Below, piece by piece: positions 1-8,604 of a stretch of 49,472 nt of DNA. Location of the stretch: the NCBI GenBank assembly GCA_964510065.1, contig CAZEAC010000030.1, positions 1 through 49,472 on the forward strand. Direction: 5' to 3'. The notes beneath the pieces are model-generated. The model made no database searches. It was not told the DNA's origin and saw only the letters and a list, made by a program, of their open reading frames with translations. A program made the position numbers and the translations under genes. The first letter of the stretch is position 1; every line of letters begins with the position of its first letter. Source of the stretch: CAZEAC01 sp964510065 (GTDB lineage: Bacteria > Bdellovibrionota_C > UBA2361 > CAIXSY01).

Positions 1-2
1 GA

Positions 3-227
3 CATTACGCCAAAACTCGCGCGTTGCTCATCGCTGCACTAAATGAGTTTGACAAGGGGCTCAAGGTAGCGAATCCAAACGCGATCCTTGATTCTCAGGA
101 GTGGCGATCGACCCTAATTGACCGAACCCATGAACTTGAGAAAGTGCTTGATCCTCAGCCAAGAGCGACCAAGGGTGGCGTAAAGTTTAGCGCTGACACC
201 CGGCTTTTGGATGAAGCAAAGCGCTAA
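3..227 (+). CDS. C-terminal fragment of an unknown protein upstream of the T4SS operon
   Basis: The reading frame is open from the left edge of the window, so this is the 3' end of a gene that starts outside it. The visible 74 residues are hydrophilic and mixed-charge, with no signal peptide or membrane segment. I do not recognise a family. It is on the same strand as the T4SS genes and ends 45 bases before the TraL-like gene, so it probably belongs to the same operon. In F-type operons the pilin gene often sits at this position, but this charged fragment does not look like a pilin. An internal TTG or ATG start would make a very short protein, which is less likely than a truncated gene. Confidence 0.5.
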   Translation, partial: HYAKTRALLIAALNEFDKGLKVANPNAILDSQEWRSTLIDRTHELEKVLDPQPRATKGGVKFSADTRLLDEAKR

Positions 228-272
228 TCAATCAAGATAATTAAATAGGAAGGGATTAGGTGGGAAGCGACC

Positions 273-800
273 ATGGACAATGGTGAAGTAATCCAAGGAC
301 TTAACGAGGATTGGACTCTCGGCGGTGCGAAAGCTACCGAATGGATGGCCGGTTTCATGGCCTTCATGGTAGCGCAGGAGCTTATTTTTCACGGCCCTGC
401 TCCACGGTACATGCCGGTACTACTCGCAATTTGGATATCTGCGACATTCACGATGGCCGCGCTCCGCAGCCGCTACGAAGATGAGGAGCGTGGACTTAGA
501 AACCAGGCCATGGTGGCGATGGGACTGCCACCACCGGGGCTTCCGACTCCTGCAGCGCTGCAACCTTTCTGGAGTGCAACACCAATAAAAGCACTTAAAC
601 CAGAGTGTGAGCTACTACAGCTAGGAATTGATCCAATTTTTCAACTTCCACCCGACGAAACGCAGGATGAGGCCGCGACAGGCTTTCCATTCCAAAGGCC
701 AATGGTCGGCATGGCGTCGGAAAAGAAAGTAGAAAGCAAATCTGAAGCCTCGGCTGCGAACGCGACCGGGAAGAAAGCTGATGAAAAGGTAAAGGTATAA
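273..800 (+). CDS. TraL/VirB3-like inner-membrane T4SS protein (by position and topology)
   Basis: This 175-residue protein has two closely spaced hydrophobic segments, at about residues 24-40 and 49-67. A charged stretch (RSRYEDEERG) and a proline-rich, polar C-terminal half follow, ending in a Lys/Ala/Glu tail. The compact double-helix N-terminus followed by a cytoplasmic charged region is the layout of TraL/VirB3 proteins, which help anchor the VirB4/TraC ATPase. Its place directly before TraE-, TraK- and TraB-like genes matches the F-plasmid order L-E-K-B-V-C. TraL is usually near 90-100 residues, so the C-terminal extension of about 80 residues is unusual. Family membership is inferred from topology and gene order, not from a diagnostic motif. 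Confidence 0.55.
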   Translation: MDNGEVIQGLNEDWTLGGAKATEWMAGFMAFMVAQELIFHGPAPRYMPVLLAIWISATFTMAALRSRYEDEERGLRNQAMVAMGLPPPGLPTPAALQPFWSATPIKALKPECELLQLGIDPIFQLPPDETQDEAATGFPFQRPMVGMASEKKVESKSEASAANATGKKADEKVKV

Positions 801-809
801 GAGGTTTTT

Positions 810-1472
810 ATGTCGACGGCATCAAAAGTTGCGACCAAGCTTGTAAAAGATAGCGGCATCATAGATTCGCGTCGCGAGAGCGACACAATTAAGCTCTGGG
901 AAAATTATCGTGACCAGGCGCTGCAGTGGCGTTCACTTGCACTCATGCAGATCCCGGCGACCTTGATTCTGTTAATTTTTTCGGTGTTCCTCTATGCCAA
1001 GCGCACTATAGTTTTAAATGTGCCGCGGCAACCACTTCCCGGAACTTACCCGGCAACTGACGTGCCGGATGATAAATTTATCGAGAATGCCACTGACTTC
1101 CTCAATTTAGTTGCGACGTATCAATCGGCATCGGCCCGTCCGCAATTTAGGAAGGCGCGTGAAATGCTCGATGGAAAGATGCTGAGCAGATTCGAAGTGG
1201 AAATGATCGGTACCGAACTCAAAGTCATCGAGAACACCAGCCGTACACAGATCTTCTTTATGGATCCTACAAAGACGAAGATCGTACGAAGCGGGAACGA
1301 TGTGACGGTGCAAATAGAAGGTACCCGCATTAAATATGTGGCGGGCAAAGATCTTCCGCCACTTCCAACAGTGTACGCGGTGACGATGAGCACGCTTCCG
1401 CGGAACACCTTAAACCCCTTCGGTATAGTAATTTCAAACGTTAACTTTGAGACCGTAAAAACGGATATTTGA
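810..1472 (+). CDS. traE: TraE-like (VirB8-fold) conjugal transfer / T4SS inner-membrane protein
   Basis: The protein has 220 residues: a cytoplasmic N-terminus of about 42 residues, one membrane helix at about residues 43-63, and a periplasmic domain. This is the classic TraE/VirB8 layout. VirB8-class proteins link the inner-membrane ATPase complex to the outer-membrane core and dimerise through a periplasmic NTF2-like domain. The periplasmic part has alternating strands and helices ending in a beta-rich segment, as expected. The gene lies 9 bases after the TraL-like gene, with AGAGG upstream of its ATG, and 18 bases before the TraK-like gene. The assignment rests on layout, size and strict gene order. 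Confidence 0.75.
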   Translation: MSTASKVATKLVKDSGIIDSRRESDTIKLWENYRDQALQWRSLALMQIPATLILLIFSVFLYAKRTIVLNVPRQPLPGTYPATDVPDDKFIENATDFLNLVATYQSASARPQFRKAREMLDGKMLSRFEVEMIGTELKVIENTSRTQIFFMDPTKTKIVRSGNDVTVQIEGTRIKYVAGKDLPPLPTVYAVTMSTLPRNTLNPFGIVISNVNFETVKTDI

Positions 1473-1490
1473 TTTAGTAAGGAGTCGGCA

Positions 1491-2315
1491 ATGTTGTACA
1501 TGGACGGTAAACAAAAAGTAGGAGCGGTGATTCGTGGCGTGCTCTTCAGCGCAACGGTCCTCTCGGGTGCGATATTCTTGTGCGCAAATACAAGCGCGGC
1601 ACGTGACATTGAATATGAAAAAGGAGAGATCGATGTTCGCGTCAATCCAGGTGAGCCGACGCAGATCGAGTTCCCCGGTGCAATTTCAGGAGGCTTTCGA
1701 AAAAAGGTTTCCTCGCTCTCGCTCGACCATAAAGATAATGATCTCGTAATTTTTGCCGGTGACAGCATCTCCGAGAATGGCGAGGCAATTATCGTGCGGC
1801 TCCAAGATGGGCGCTCGTACTCTTTACGCATTGCCCGTTCAACTCCAGCGGCACCGCGCGATGACATGCTCACGATTCGCGATCAGCGCCCTGCATTTAT
1901 CTCCGAAGAGACCGATCCGGCATATCGTGAAAAGAGTTTCGAATATGCTCCGCCTACTCAAGTCAGTGGTTTGATGCGGGAACTGGTGCTTGCCTCAGAA
2001 TTTGGGAAGTCATCGATTCCGGGCTACCGCGCAAGTGATAGTTATAAAGGCCAGTTAGTTTTGGACGACGGGACTGTCCGCGCCACTGTTACCCGGATTT
2101 ATATGGGCACAAATCTTTGGGCTTATGAAATAGATGCGGAAAACCTCCTGGGACAAACACAAAAGATTAATCCCGCGGCATTTAGAATAGACGGGACCAG
2201 AGCGATTTCGGCGAAGTACTGGGAGCTCGCGCCGATTCCCCTGACTATCGAACAGCAGATCTCGGCGAAACATAAGACTAAGGTGTATATCATTACGCGC
2301 GCGCGGAAGCAGTAA
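1491..2315 (+). CDS. traK: TraK-like (VirB9-class) periplasmic T4SS core protein
   Basis: The protein has 274 residues. An N-terminal signal peptide (about residues 1-36, ending near NTSAARD) is followed by a beta-rich secretin-like region and a C-terminal beta domain. TraK/VirB9 proteins form the outer ring of the T4SS core complex with TraV and TraB. The early segment around VNPGEPTQIEFPG resembles the start of TraK domains, which set the first beta strand after the signal peptide. AAGGAG precedes the ATG. The gene sits between TraE- and TraB-like genes exactly as in the F plasmid. I found no frameshift. Confidence 0.78.
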   Translation: MLYMDGKQKVGAVIRGVLFSATVLSGAIFLCANTSAARDIEYEKGEIDVRVNPGEPTQIEFPGAISGGFRKKVSSLSLDHKDNDLVIFAGDSISENGEAIIVRLQDGRSYSLRIARSTPAAPRDDMLTIRDQRPAFISEETDPAYREKSFEYAPPTQVSGLMRELVLASEFGKSSIPGYRASDSYKGQLVLDDGTVRATVTRIYMGTNLWAYEIDAENLLGQTQKINPAAFRIDGTRAISAKYWELAPIPLTIEQQISAKHKTKVYIITRARKQ

Positions 2316-2336
2316 CGGAGAGTTTACGAGGGTGGT

Positions 2337-3554
2337 ATGAAACAGAAAGTAGATGACCTTGTTGTTCTGCTGAAGAACGACAGAAAGACTCAGGTCGTGG
2401 TTGGCGTGGCGGTGTTCGCGCTGCTCGCTGCGATATTTTACAATCCGGGCCCTAAAGCTCCTGGAAACGGTAGCAAGAAGAGTAAAGCACTTCCTGCCGG
2501 AACTGGTGCGACCGGCCCCGAGGAAGCGTATCGCGATCTGATACGGGCGTTTCGAACAGACGTCGAAGGGTTGAAAGCCGACACGATGTCGCTGAAAGGC
2601 GACCTCGATGGCACGCGTAAAGAGATGGAAGAAAACGTCGCGCGTACCAGCGAAATTCTAAAGAAGATGCTTGAGCGCATGTCCGAACAGGAGCACGTGC
2701 AATCGGCGATGGGTGGGCCGCAAGGTGGCGCCGGCTCAGTTCCAGTTGAGTCAATCGGCGGGCGCGACGGATCCGTTGATGGCGATCCGACGGCGCTGAC
2801 TCCATTCTCCGGCGGGGATGTTGCTCCACCAGCGATCGAACAGTTTAGCGTGCCCGCGCCAGCAGTCGCGCCTCCGGCACCACCACCACCACAGAAAGTC
2901 GCTTTTATCGGTGCAGGTGACTCGGTCCGAATCGAACTTTTAACCGGTGTAAATGCGCCGACAGATGGTACGCCATATCCGGTGATGTTTAAGCTTGCAG
3001 GTGATGTCATTGGTCCAGACGGATCGACGTTACCACTTGGCGAGGCTCGGCTTATCGCTGCAGCACAGGGATCGCTCTCGGACCAACGAGCGCTGTTCCG
3101 CTTGACCTCGCTCAATATCCGCTATCCCGATGGGAGCCGCACGGTGATCGACGTTGACGGTTGGGTTGTCGGTGAAGATGGAGTGCGCGGAATGGAAGGT
3201 ATTCTAATTGATCCAATTGGCAAGGCAATTGCGTCTTCCGGAATGGCCGGCGCGATCGAAGGCCTTGGAGAGGGATTTGCAGCCGCGAATTCGACTTCGA
3301 GCTCATATGCCGCGACAGGAGCTTCCACCGTATCGATAACTGGAAATGAAACTGAGTATGCCGCCGGTAAGGGTCTCTCGGGTGCCTCGAAAACATGGAG
3401 CCGATTGATTGAAAGCAGGGTGAATAAACTTGTGCCGCATGTAGAGGTACTCTCTGGGCGTCAGGCAACCGCGATTTTTTCACGTTCGTTTAAGATTCCC
3501 GGACTGCTTGAGCAATATGAGGATCTTTCGTCGAACATATCTTCGCTTGATTAG
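2337..3554 (+). CDS. traB: TraB-like (VirB10/TrbI class) T4SS envelope-spanning protein
   Basis: The 405-residue protein has a short cytoplasmic N-terminus, a membrane helix at about residues 19-35, a coiled-coil region at about 60-115, a Pro/Ala-rich spacer near 165-190, and a C-terminal beta-barrel domain of the VirB10/TrbI type at about 190-385. VirB10-class proteins cross the periplasm and couple ATP-dependent changes at the inner membrane to the outer-membrane channel. The C-terminal domain has the Gly-rich hydrophobic 'antenna' stretch typical of the class (IGKAIASSGMAGAIEGLGEG, about residues 293-312). The periplasmic proline spacer is standard for this family. It follows the TraK-like gene by 21 bases. 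Confidence 0.82.
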   Translation: MKQKVDDLVVLLKNDRKTQVVVGVAVFALLAAIFYNPGPKAPGNGSKKSKALPAGTGATGPEEAYRDLIRAFRTDVEGLKADTMSLKGDLDGTRKEMEENVARTSEILKKMLERMSEQEHVQSAMGGPQGGAGSVPVESIGGRDGSVDGDPTALTPFSGGDVAPPAIEQFSVPAPAVAPPAPPPPQKVAFIGAGDSVRIELLTGVNAPTDGTPYPVMFKLAGDVIGPDGSTLPLGEARLIAAAQGSLSDQRALFRLTSLNIRYPDGSRTVIDVDGWVVGEDGVRGMEGILIDPIGKAIASSGMAGAIEGLGEGFAAANSTSSSYAATGASTVSITGNETEYAAGKGLSGASKTWSRLIESRVNKLVPHVEVLSGRQATAIFSRSFKIPGLLEQYEDLSSNISSLD

Positions 3555-3578
3555 TTTCTTGGGAAAGGAGTGCGTACT

Positions 3579-4037
3579 ATGAAGAGAGTCGTATTAAAAT
3601 CAGGAGTCAAGACAGCGGCCGGCATCGTGCTGCTGCTCGCGCTTACTGGCTGCAACACCATCAGTAACTTTTTAAATCCATTTTACGAGCCGCCGGGGCC
3701 AAACGCCTATCTTGGCGAGCGCAGCGATCGCGCGCTTAACGATGTGTCAAAGAAAGAAGACACCGCACGCAAAGCACTCGAGACGATGGGTTCTTACCAG
3801 GCAGCGCATGCCCCACAGCCGCAGGCGCCCGTGGTGCAACCCGCGGTGTTTCGGTTGATGTGGATTCCCGACCACCTTAATAAGACCGGGGATTTGGTCC
3901 CCGCACACTACTATTATCTTAAAGTATTAGGGGATCGTCCGGCGGTGACCGACGCGTTTGAACTTGAGGCGCAGCTAAACGCAACGACTCGCGGCGGTGC
4001 TGGAAATTATCCATACGTGTATGGCGAGCAGAGATAG
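3579..4037 (+). CDS. traV: TraV-like (VirB7-position) T4SS outer-membrane lipoprotein
   Basis: This is a 152-residue lipoprotein. Its signal sequence ends in the lipobox LTGC, so Cys becomes the acylated N-terminus. The ATG at 3579 is preferred over the in-frame GTG at 3570 because the GTG overlaps the AAAGGAG ribosome site, while the ATG is 8 bases downstream of it. The mature part is polar, with a Pro/Gln-rich middle and an aromatic-rich end. Position after TraB and before TraC, plus lipidation, matches TraV, which anchors the core complex in the outer membrane. No cysteine-rich TraV signature is obvious, so a lineage-specific lipoprotein in the TraV role is possible. Confidence 0.6.
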   Translation: MKRVVLKSGVKTAAGIVLLLALTGCNTISNFLNPFYEPPGPNAYLGERSDRALNDVSKKEDTARKALETMGSYQAAHAPQPQAPVVQPAVFRLMWIPDHLNKTGDLVPAHYYYLKVLGDRPAVTDAFELEAQLNATTRGGAGNYPYVYGEQR

Positions 4038-4041
4038 AAGT

Positions 4042-4605
4042 ATGAAGAGGCTTGTACGATTAACTTTGAGCGTCACGACAGTAGCGACATTCAGCGCGCT
4101 TTGCGGATGCTCGACCAACGTAGTGCCGCTTAAGAACCCGGAGCGCAAAACTTTTACGGTTTCGTATCGTCATACTGCGCCGCAACCGGTGTACAGCCGA
4201 GTGCGCTGGGTGTATCTGCCAGATGTCGTGCCAATGAAGGATGGCTTTGCGCTTTCAAAAAGTGCACCGATCGATCCGGTGGTGAGTCTGCAGCTTAAGA
4301 ATACTTCATTGCCCGAGGCGATGATGTCGCTCGCTAATATAGTGCGCTATCGCGCCGAGTGTCCGAGCCAGCTTGAGTCGGTAAAGGTATCGCTAAACGC
4401 TGTCGGCACTATTGAGGAGCTGGCTCAGCAGATCGCCAAGCAAGCGGGAGAGGAAATTGTTGTCGATCACGTGAGCCGGGTAGTGCGTATTCAGCCCTCA
4501 CCGGGGGCACCGGTTGCTCCGGAGCTTTTTGAAGAGAAGCCGCTTGAGCCAAGTTTTGTGCCGGGAGCGGTTATCGACGAAGGATCGAAGGGTCCAGGTT
4601 ATTAG
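4042..4605 (+). CDS. DotD-like lipoprotein with a secretin N0 (STN-like) domain
   Basis: The start at 4042 gives a 187-residue lipoprotein with lipobox ALCGC; longer upstream starts would only add a run overlapping the TraV-like gene. After a tether of about 75 residues there is a compact domain at about residues 80-155. Its pattern (a VSLQLKNTSLPEAMMSLA stretch, then VKVSLNAVGTIEELAQQIAK and VVRIQP) is that of secretin/TonB short N-terminal (N0/STN) domains. In the Dot/Icm T4SS, DotD is a lipoprotein with this fold that works with the outer-membrane ring. An N0-bearing lipoprotein next to F-type genes is unusual. The fold call comes from sequence pattern only. Confidence 0.6.
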   Translation: MKRLVRLTLSVTTVATFSALCGCSTNVVPLKNPERKTFTVSYRHTAPQPVYSRVRWVYLPDVVPMKDGFALSKSAPIDPVVSLQLKNTSLPEAMMSLANIVRYRAECPSQLESVKVSLNAVGTIEELAQQIAKQAGEEIVVDHVSRVVRIQPSPGAPVAPELFEEKPLEPSFVPGAVIDEGSKGPGY

Positions 4606-4620
4606 AAGGTTGGAAATGCT

Positions 4621-7356
4621 ATGAGCATAAATAGGTTAACACGCGAAAGGTTGTATCAAGACGAGGCGCTTTTTAATAATCTCCTGCCCTACGCGCGCTA
4701 TGACGAAAAATATGGACTTTTCGTTCACTCTGATGCGTCGCTTTGGTCGCTCTGGGAGCTTCAGCCGCTGATTATAACTAAGATCTCCGACTCCGAGGCG
4801 TTTAACATCTCGTCGAGCGTACAGGAGCTGATTGATTCTCTCGAGCACACTGTGAGTGCACAGTTCTCATGGATCACCACTTTTGATACCGATGACCTTC
4901 TTCGTAAATCCCTGTATGGCTATCCGCTGAACGGTGCCGCGGGATGGATGGCACGACGTTGGATCCGTTCATTACGTTATTCATCTGGTCGCGCGCATCT
5001 GCACCGTCGGCCGCGAAAGATGCGCTTGGTGGCCGCGTTTCGTTACGATCCACCCTGGAAAGGATCGGGAATCCTTCAGAATATTGTCCGTTCAATCAAA
5101 GTTTTGGCAAAAGGATCCGCCGGAGTCGCACTCGAGGAGCGTCGTAACGAGTACCAGGGATTTGCAAGCAAATTTTCCGTGGAGATGGAAGGCAAGGCTT
5201 CGAGGCTAACCGATATCGGGTTCCGTGCGCGGAAAATCGACGGCCAGGGAATTATTGATTTGCTTTATCCTCTGCTCAATCGACGAAGCGTCAAGGGCGG
5301 CAAGTTTCGTCGCGGGCGCAGCAAGGCAGTACCGGTGCCGACCTTCGATCCAACGGATCTACTCGCGAACCAGCTCTCAGAAACTTCGGTCAGCCATCCG
5401 GCAAATGGGATCATTAAAAAAGATGGAAAGGTGTACCGCTCCATTTCGATGGTAAAGCCGCCCAAGGCCTGTTTGCCGCTGATGATCACGCCGCTTCAAT
5501 CACTTCCTTATGAAAGTATTCTTAGCGTCACAATTTCAAAGGACTCGAAGGAAAAACAGATCAAGCGGCTCGATCGTCTTGATACCACTCTCGGTTTCCG
5601 TGAGCGCACGCAGTTTGGACGCTCGAACCAGAAAATTATGCATCAGATTCGCATGATTCGCACTGCGCGCGAGGATCTTTATAGCGGCTCGTCGCAGATT
5701 GTGCGTGCCGGCGTGCACCACACATTTATCTGCCAGAACGAGGATGAAGCGGTACGCGCATCAGCTGAGGCAGTATCGACTTTTGCGCAGCTTCACGGCT
5801 CGCGCGCGATGGTGCACGAAGTTTCCGATCTTGGAATGATGCTGAATACGCTGCCTGGCTGCTACGATCCAAGCACGGACGGAGCCGGATGGACCACAGT
5901 ACTAACCTCGTCCCGCGCGGTGCGTTTATTTCCGCTGTGGGGCAACTGGCGCGGAAGCGCAGGCGCACAATTTGTCATGCCGAGTCTTTGGAACCGCGAG
6001 CTTGTAGGTTTCGATCTTTACGACTCGAACGTCGCTCCGAACATGCTTATTAGTGGAGTGTCAGGCGCCGGCAAGAGCTATTTGCTCTGTTATATTCTGA
6101 TTACGATGAATCGCGGACACTTTGCGACGCTTGCCGACGGACGGACGGTACATCGCGAACCTATTACTTTCGTGTTTGATAAAGGAATGGTAGGCCAGCC
6201 TTGCGGATTCGAGAAAGTAGCCAAGCTGTTTGGCGGGCGCATTTATGAAGCAACACCGTCGAAAGCGCCGGCAATGAACTTCCTCGCTCGCCTTGGTGAA
6301 ACGCCCGCGGACGCACGCAACGAGGATTACAAGGATCTTGTCGATATGTGCGCGGACATTGTTGCTGATATGGCTTCGGAAGGAAGCCGTGCCCTTGAAA
6401 GGCTCGAGCGCGCAGCAGTGATCGAATCGCTGGTTGAAGCACATAGACTTTATCGCAATGGTCAGATGCGCCGTGAGTTCATTTTGAGTGATGTTGTCTC
6501 GGTGCTTCGTGCACCGAAGCGCGTTGACGAAACCGAAGAGTCATCCCTTCGACGCCAGAAGATTGCGATCTTGATGGGTGACTACTACGGCGAAGGTACC
6601 TATGCACGTTTCTTTGACAGACCCGGTTCATTGAAGCTTAAAGAGCGGTTCCTGGTATTCGATCTGAAAGCGCTCAGCCGTAACCCTGATCTGCAAAGGG
6701 TGTTCTTGAAGGTTGCGATGCTTTGGGCCGATACGGTAATGAACGATCCGAAAGAGCTTGATGCTCGTAAAATCTTGGTATTTGACGAGGCCCATGATCT
6801 AATTGGTAAGACTGCGGCGGGAACTATCGAAACCGCGTTCAGACTGTACCGAAAGAGAAAAGGTATCGTCATCGCTGCATCGCAGTCAGGTGAGGACTTC
6901 TATGTCGGATCCGGCGGACAGGCAATCGTGCAAAACAGCGCGCACAAAGTGTTCCTGCGCCAGGATCCAAGCAAGTTTCACTTTACGGCACAGGCCTTTA
7001 ACCTGACCCCGCAACAGTCCAACGTGATTTTGAAGCTTCGCACAATCAAGGGTGTTGAATCGCAGTTCTACCTTATCTCGGATATCGGAGAAGCGGCGTT
7101 GGTGCTTCCTCTCGAGCCTGCGTTTTATTGGGCCAGTACAAATAATGGTGACGACAATCAGCTCTTCGCAGATTGCTTGCAGCAGATGGGCGGCGACTTC
7201 TGGAAGGCATTTGAGTTCGTGGTAGCTCGCGCGCCTGGTGGTGCAGCTTCGATGCATCGCATTGCGAATGAACAGGTCGAGGCACCGGCGGAGGACGATG
7301 GTGTCACTCAAATTGTATCGGGGTTAATGGAATCGGCAATGAATTCCCCAACGTAA
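4621..7356 (+). CDS. traC: TraC/VirB4-family T4SS ATPase
   Basis: This 911-residue ATPase has the size of F-type TraC (about 875). The N-terminal half is the VirB4/TraC N-domain that contacts the inner-membrane complex. The C-terminal half is a RecA-like ATPase with Walker A GVSGAGKS at residues 479-486 (K485) and Walker B LVFDEAHD with D722 and E723. An Arg/Gln-rich region follows (SQSGEDF near 760). VirB4-class ATPases power assembly and substrate transfer at the cytoplasmic face. All key motifs look intact, so the machine is probably functional. The next gene begins 26 bases downstream. Confidence 0.92.
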   Translation: MSINRLTRERLYQDEALFNNLLPYARYDEKYGLFVHSDASLWSLWELQPLIITKISDSEAFNISSSVQELIDSLEHTVSAQFSWITTFDTDDLLRKSLYGYPLNGAAGWMARRWIRSLRYSSGRAHLHRRPRKMRLVAAFRYDPPWKGSGILQNIVRSIKVLAKGSAGVALEERRNEYQGFASKFSVEMEGKASRLTDIGFRARKIDGQGIIDLLYPLLNRRSVKGGKFRRGRSKAVPVPTFDPTDLLANQLSETSVSHPANGIIKKDGKVYRSISMVKPPKACLPLMITPLQSLPYESILSVTISKDSKEKQIKRLDRLDTTLGFRERTQFGRSNQKIMHQIRMIRTAREDLYSGSSQIVRAGVHHTFICQNEDEAVRASAEAVSTFAQLHGSRAMVHEVSDLGMMLNTLPGCYDPSTDGAGWTTVLTSSRAVRLFPLWGNWRGSAGAQFVMPSLWNRELVGFDLYDSNVAPNMLISGVSGAGKSYLLCYILITMNRGHFATLADGRTVHREPITFVFDKGMVGQPCGFEKVAKLFGGRIYEATPSKAPAMNFLARLGETPADARNEDYKDLVDMCADIVADMASEGSRALERLERAAVIESLVEAHRLYRNGQMRREFILSDVVSVLRAPKRVDETEESSLRRQKIAILMGDYYGEGTYARFFDRPGSLKLKERFLVFDLKALSRNPDLQRVFLKVAMLWADTVMNDPKELDARKILVFDEAHDLIGKTAAGTIETAFRLYRKRKGIVIAASQSGEDFYVGSGGQAIVQNSAHKVFLRQDPSKFHFTAQAFNLTPQQSNVILKLRTIKGVESQFYLISDIGEAALVLPLEPAFYWASTNNGDDNQLFADCLQQMGGDFWKAFEFVVARAPGGAASMHRIANEQVEAPAEDDGVTQIVSGLMESAMNSPT

Positions 7357-7382
7357 CTAAATGAGATTTTGAAGGAGTACGT

Positions 7383-7676
7383 ATGCGAAAGTGTGGTATC
7401 TTGAAATTAGGAGTAGTATTGGTAGGTGCACTGCTCTTCTGTACCGGCTGCAGCACCTCTTCGAGAGTGAGCAGCGAGGGGAACAGTATGGTTGCAACCT
7501 GTCCCAATTGCGGGCCGACTCCGCCGGGAGTAACGGAGTTCGTGTGGGAAGAGCCCATGGTCGATGTAATAGATGTGCCGCCAGGTCTCGATCCTGAGGG
7601 GCACTATTATCGCCCGGCGCATCAGGAGATCGTCGAGATTCGTCAGGGTCGTTGGAAGTATTATAAGGCACCATAA
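7383..7676 (+). CDS. Small CxxC lipoprotein in the T4SS operon
   Basis: The 97-residue protein begins with a clear lipoprotein signal (FCTGC lipobox at about residues 20-24). The mature part is about 74 residues. It contains a CPNCGP motif at about residues 40-45, which could bind zinc or act as a redox pair, and an acidic, aromatic C-terminus ending WKYYKAP. A strong AAGGAG lies before the ATG. I do not recognise a family. As an outer-membrane-anchored periplasmic protein in a T4SS operon it could be a third core lipoprotein or an assembly factor; that role is inferred from context only. Confidence 0.7.
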   Translation: MRKCGILKLGVVLVGALLFCTGCSTSSRVSSEGNSMVATCPNCGPTPPGVTEFVWEEPMVDVIDVPPGLDPEGHYYRPAHQEIVEIRQGRWKYYKAP

Positions 7677-7693
7677 TAAAGGGGAATCCTTCT

Positions 7694-8029
7694 ATGAGTC
7701 TAATTAGTCCGCAAAATTTCTTGGCGCCGTTTACCAACAAGACACATCTGATCACGATAATTTTAGCAGCGATTCTTTTTGCTGCGTTCAGGCTTTCCGG
7801 CGGTGGTGTCAGCTCAGTGGCACGGCACCACGGCTCCGATGCTTCGCTTACCGATCCCGAAGTCGTGATTCCTGACGATCAATTTGCTCCGGAGGATTCT
7901 CCGAGACAGGCTGAAGCGCCTACTGAAGACGATCTGCTCGATCAGATGGTCGGGAAAGAGGGGCATGATTCACAGAAAGAAAACAATACCGGGCTTGATG
8001 ATATCGAGCGGAGGCTTGGCTTGCGCTAA
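7694..8029 (+). CDS. Small single-pass membrane protein in the T4SS operon
   Basis: This 111-residue protein has one hydrophobic helix at about residues 20-36 (LITIILAAILFAAFRL). A soluble, very acidic tail rich in Asp, Glu, Pro and Gln follows and ends in a short amphipathic helix (DDIERRLGLR). AAAGGGG precedes the ATG. The tail after the helix is probably periplasmic. No family is recognised. The gene lies between the small lipoprotein and the PH-domain protein, with gaps of 17 and 14 bases, so it is co-transcribed with the T4SS genes. Confidence 0.65.
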   Translation: MSLISPQNFLAPFTNKTHLITIILAAILFAAFRLSGGGVSSVARHHGSDASLTDPEVVIPDDQFAPEDSPRQAEAPTEDDLLDQMVGKEGHDSQKENNTGLDDIERRLGLR

Positions 8030-8043
8030 AGGAGAATGCGGAA

Positions 8044-8604
8044 GTGAACAAGGTTCTCGAAAATCCGATTACGATTACGCGCGTATGGCGCGCCGAAATC
8101 GCGCGAGTGACCTTTTTTATCGTGGCCAGCGTACTTTCGCCTGTGGTTTCCAGCTACTTCCCAAAAACAGTCATTGCAGGGCGTCTGTTTTCGATTGACG
8201 GCTATGCGCTCGTGCTGCATCTTCCCGTATTTTGGCTGTTGCCAGCCGCAGTTTTTGTGCTCACCGCGATTCGAATTTACAACTGCCGCTACACCATTGA
8301 CGACGATGGCGTTGAGTCGCGCGAAGGAATTTTATCGTTCCGCCAGTCTATTACGCGCTTCCGACATTTTGATATTCGCAGCATGGAAGTTGATCAGACC
8401 ATTCTCGAGAGAATTCTCGATGTCGGGACAGTCGAAATCGGAACCGCGGCGACCGGGGAGTTCGAAGCGTCGCTTGATGGTATTGGATCGCCGAAAAAAG
8501 TTCAGCAGCTTTTACAGGGAATTCGCGAGGCGCGGCTCAAGATTGATGATGAATCTGAGCAGAAACATGAGTTAGAACCGGAAAGTTTGGTGGGTGCATT
8601 ATGA
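8044..8604 (+). CDS. Membrane protein with a bacterial PH (bPH2, YdbS-like) domain
   Basis: The GTG start at 8044 is 8 bases after AAAGGAG. The 186-residue protein has two membrane helices (about residues 22-40 and 56-77) followed by a beta-rich bPH2/YdbS-like domain at about 80-165. Its core pattern (YTIDDDGVESREGILSF, then TRFRHFDIRSMEVDQTILER and VGTVEIGTA) is typical of that family. These domains occur in membrane-bound proteins of mostly unknown function. Its stop codon overlaps the next start as ATGA, so translation is coupled to the SH3 protein. A PH-domain protein is not a standard T4SS subunit; a scaffold role is possible. Confidence 0.8.
   Translation: MNKVLENPITITRVWRAEIARVTFFIVASVLSPVVSSYFPKTVIAGRLFSIDGYALVLHLPVFWLLPAAVFVLTAIRIYNCRYTIDDDGVESREGILSFRQSITRFRHFDIRSMEVDQTILERILDVGTVEIGTAATGEFEASLDGIGSPKKVQQLLQGIREARLKIDDESEQKHELEPESLVGAL

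Noticed and set aside
1121..1873. A 250-codon minus-strand frame across the TraE and TraK genes
   Set aside because: It lies opposite two well-supported T4SS genes with good ribosome sites, and its composition is that of an antisense shadow.
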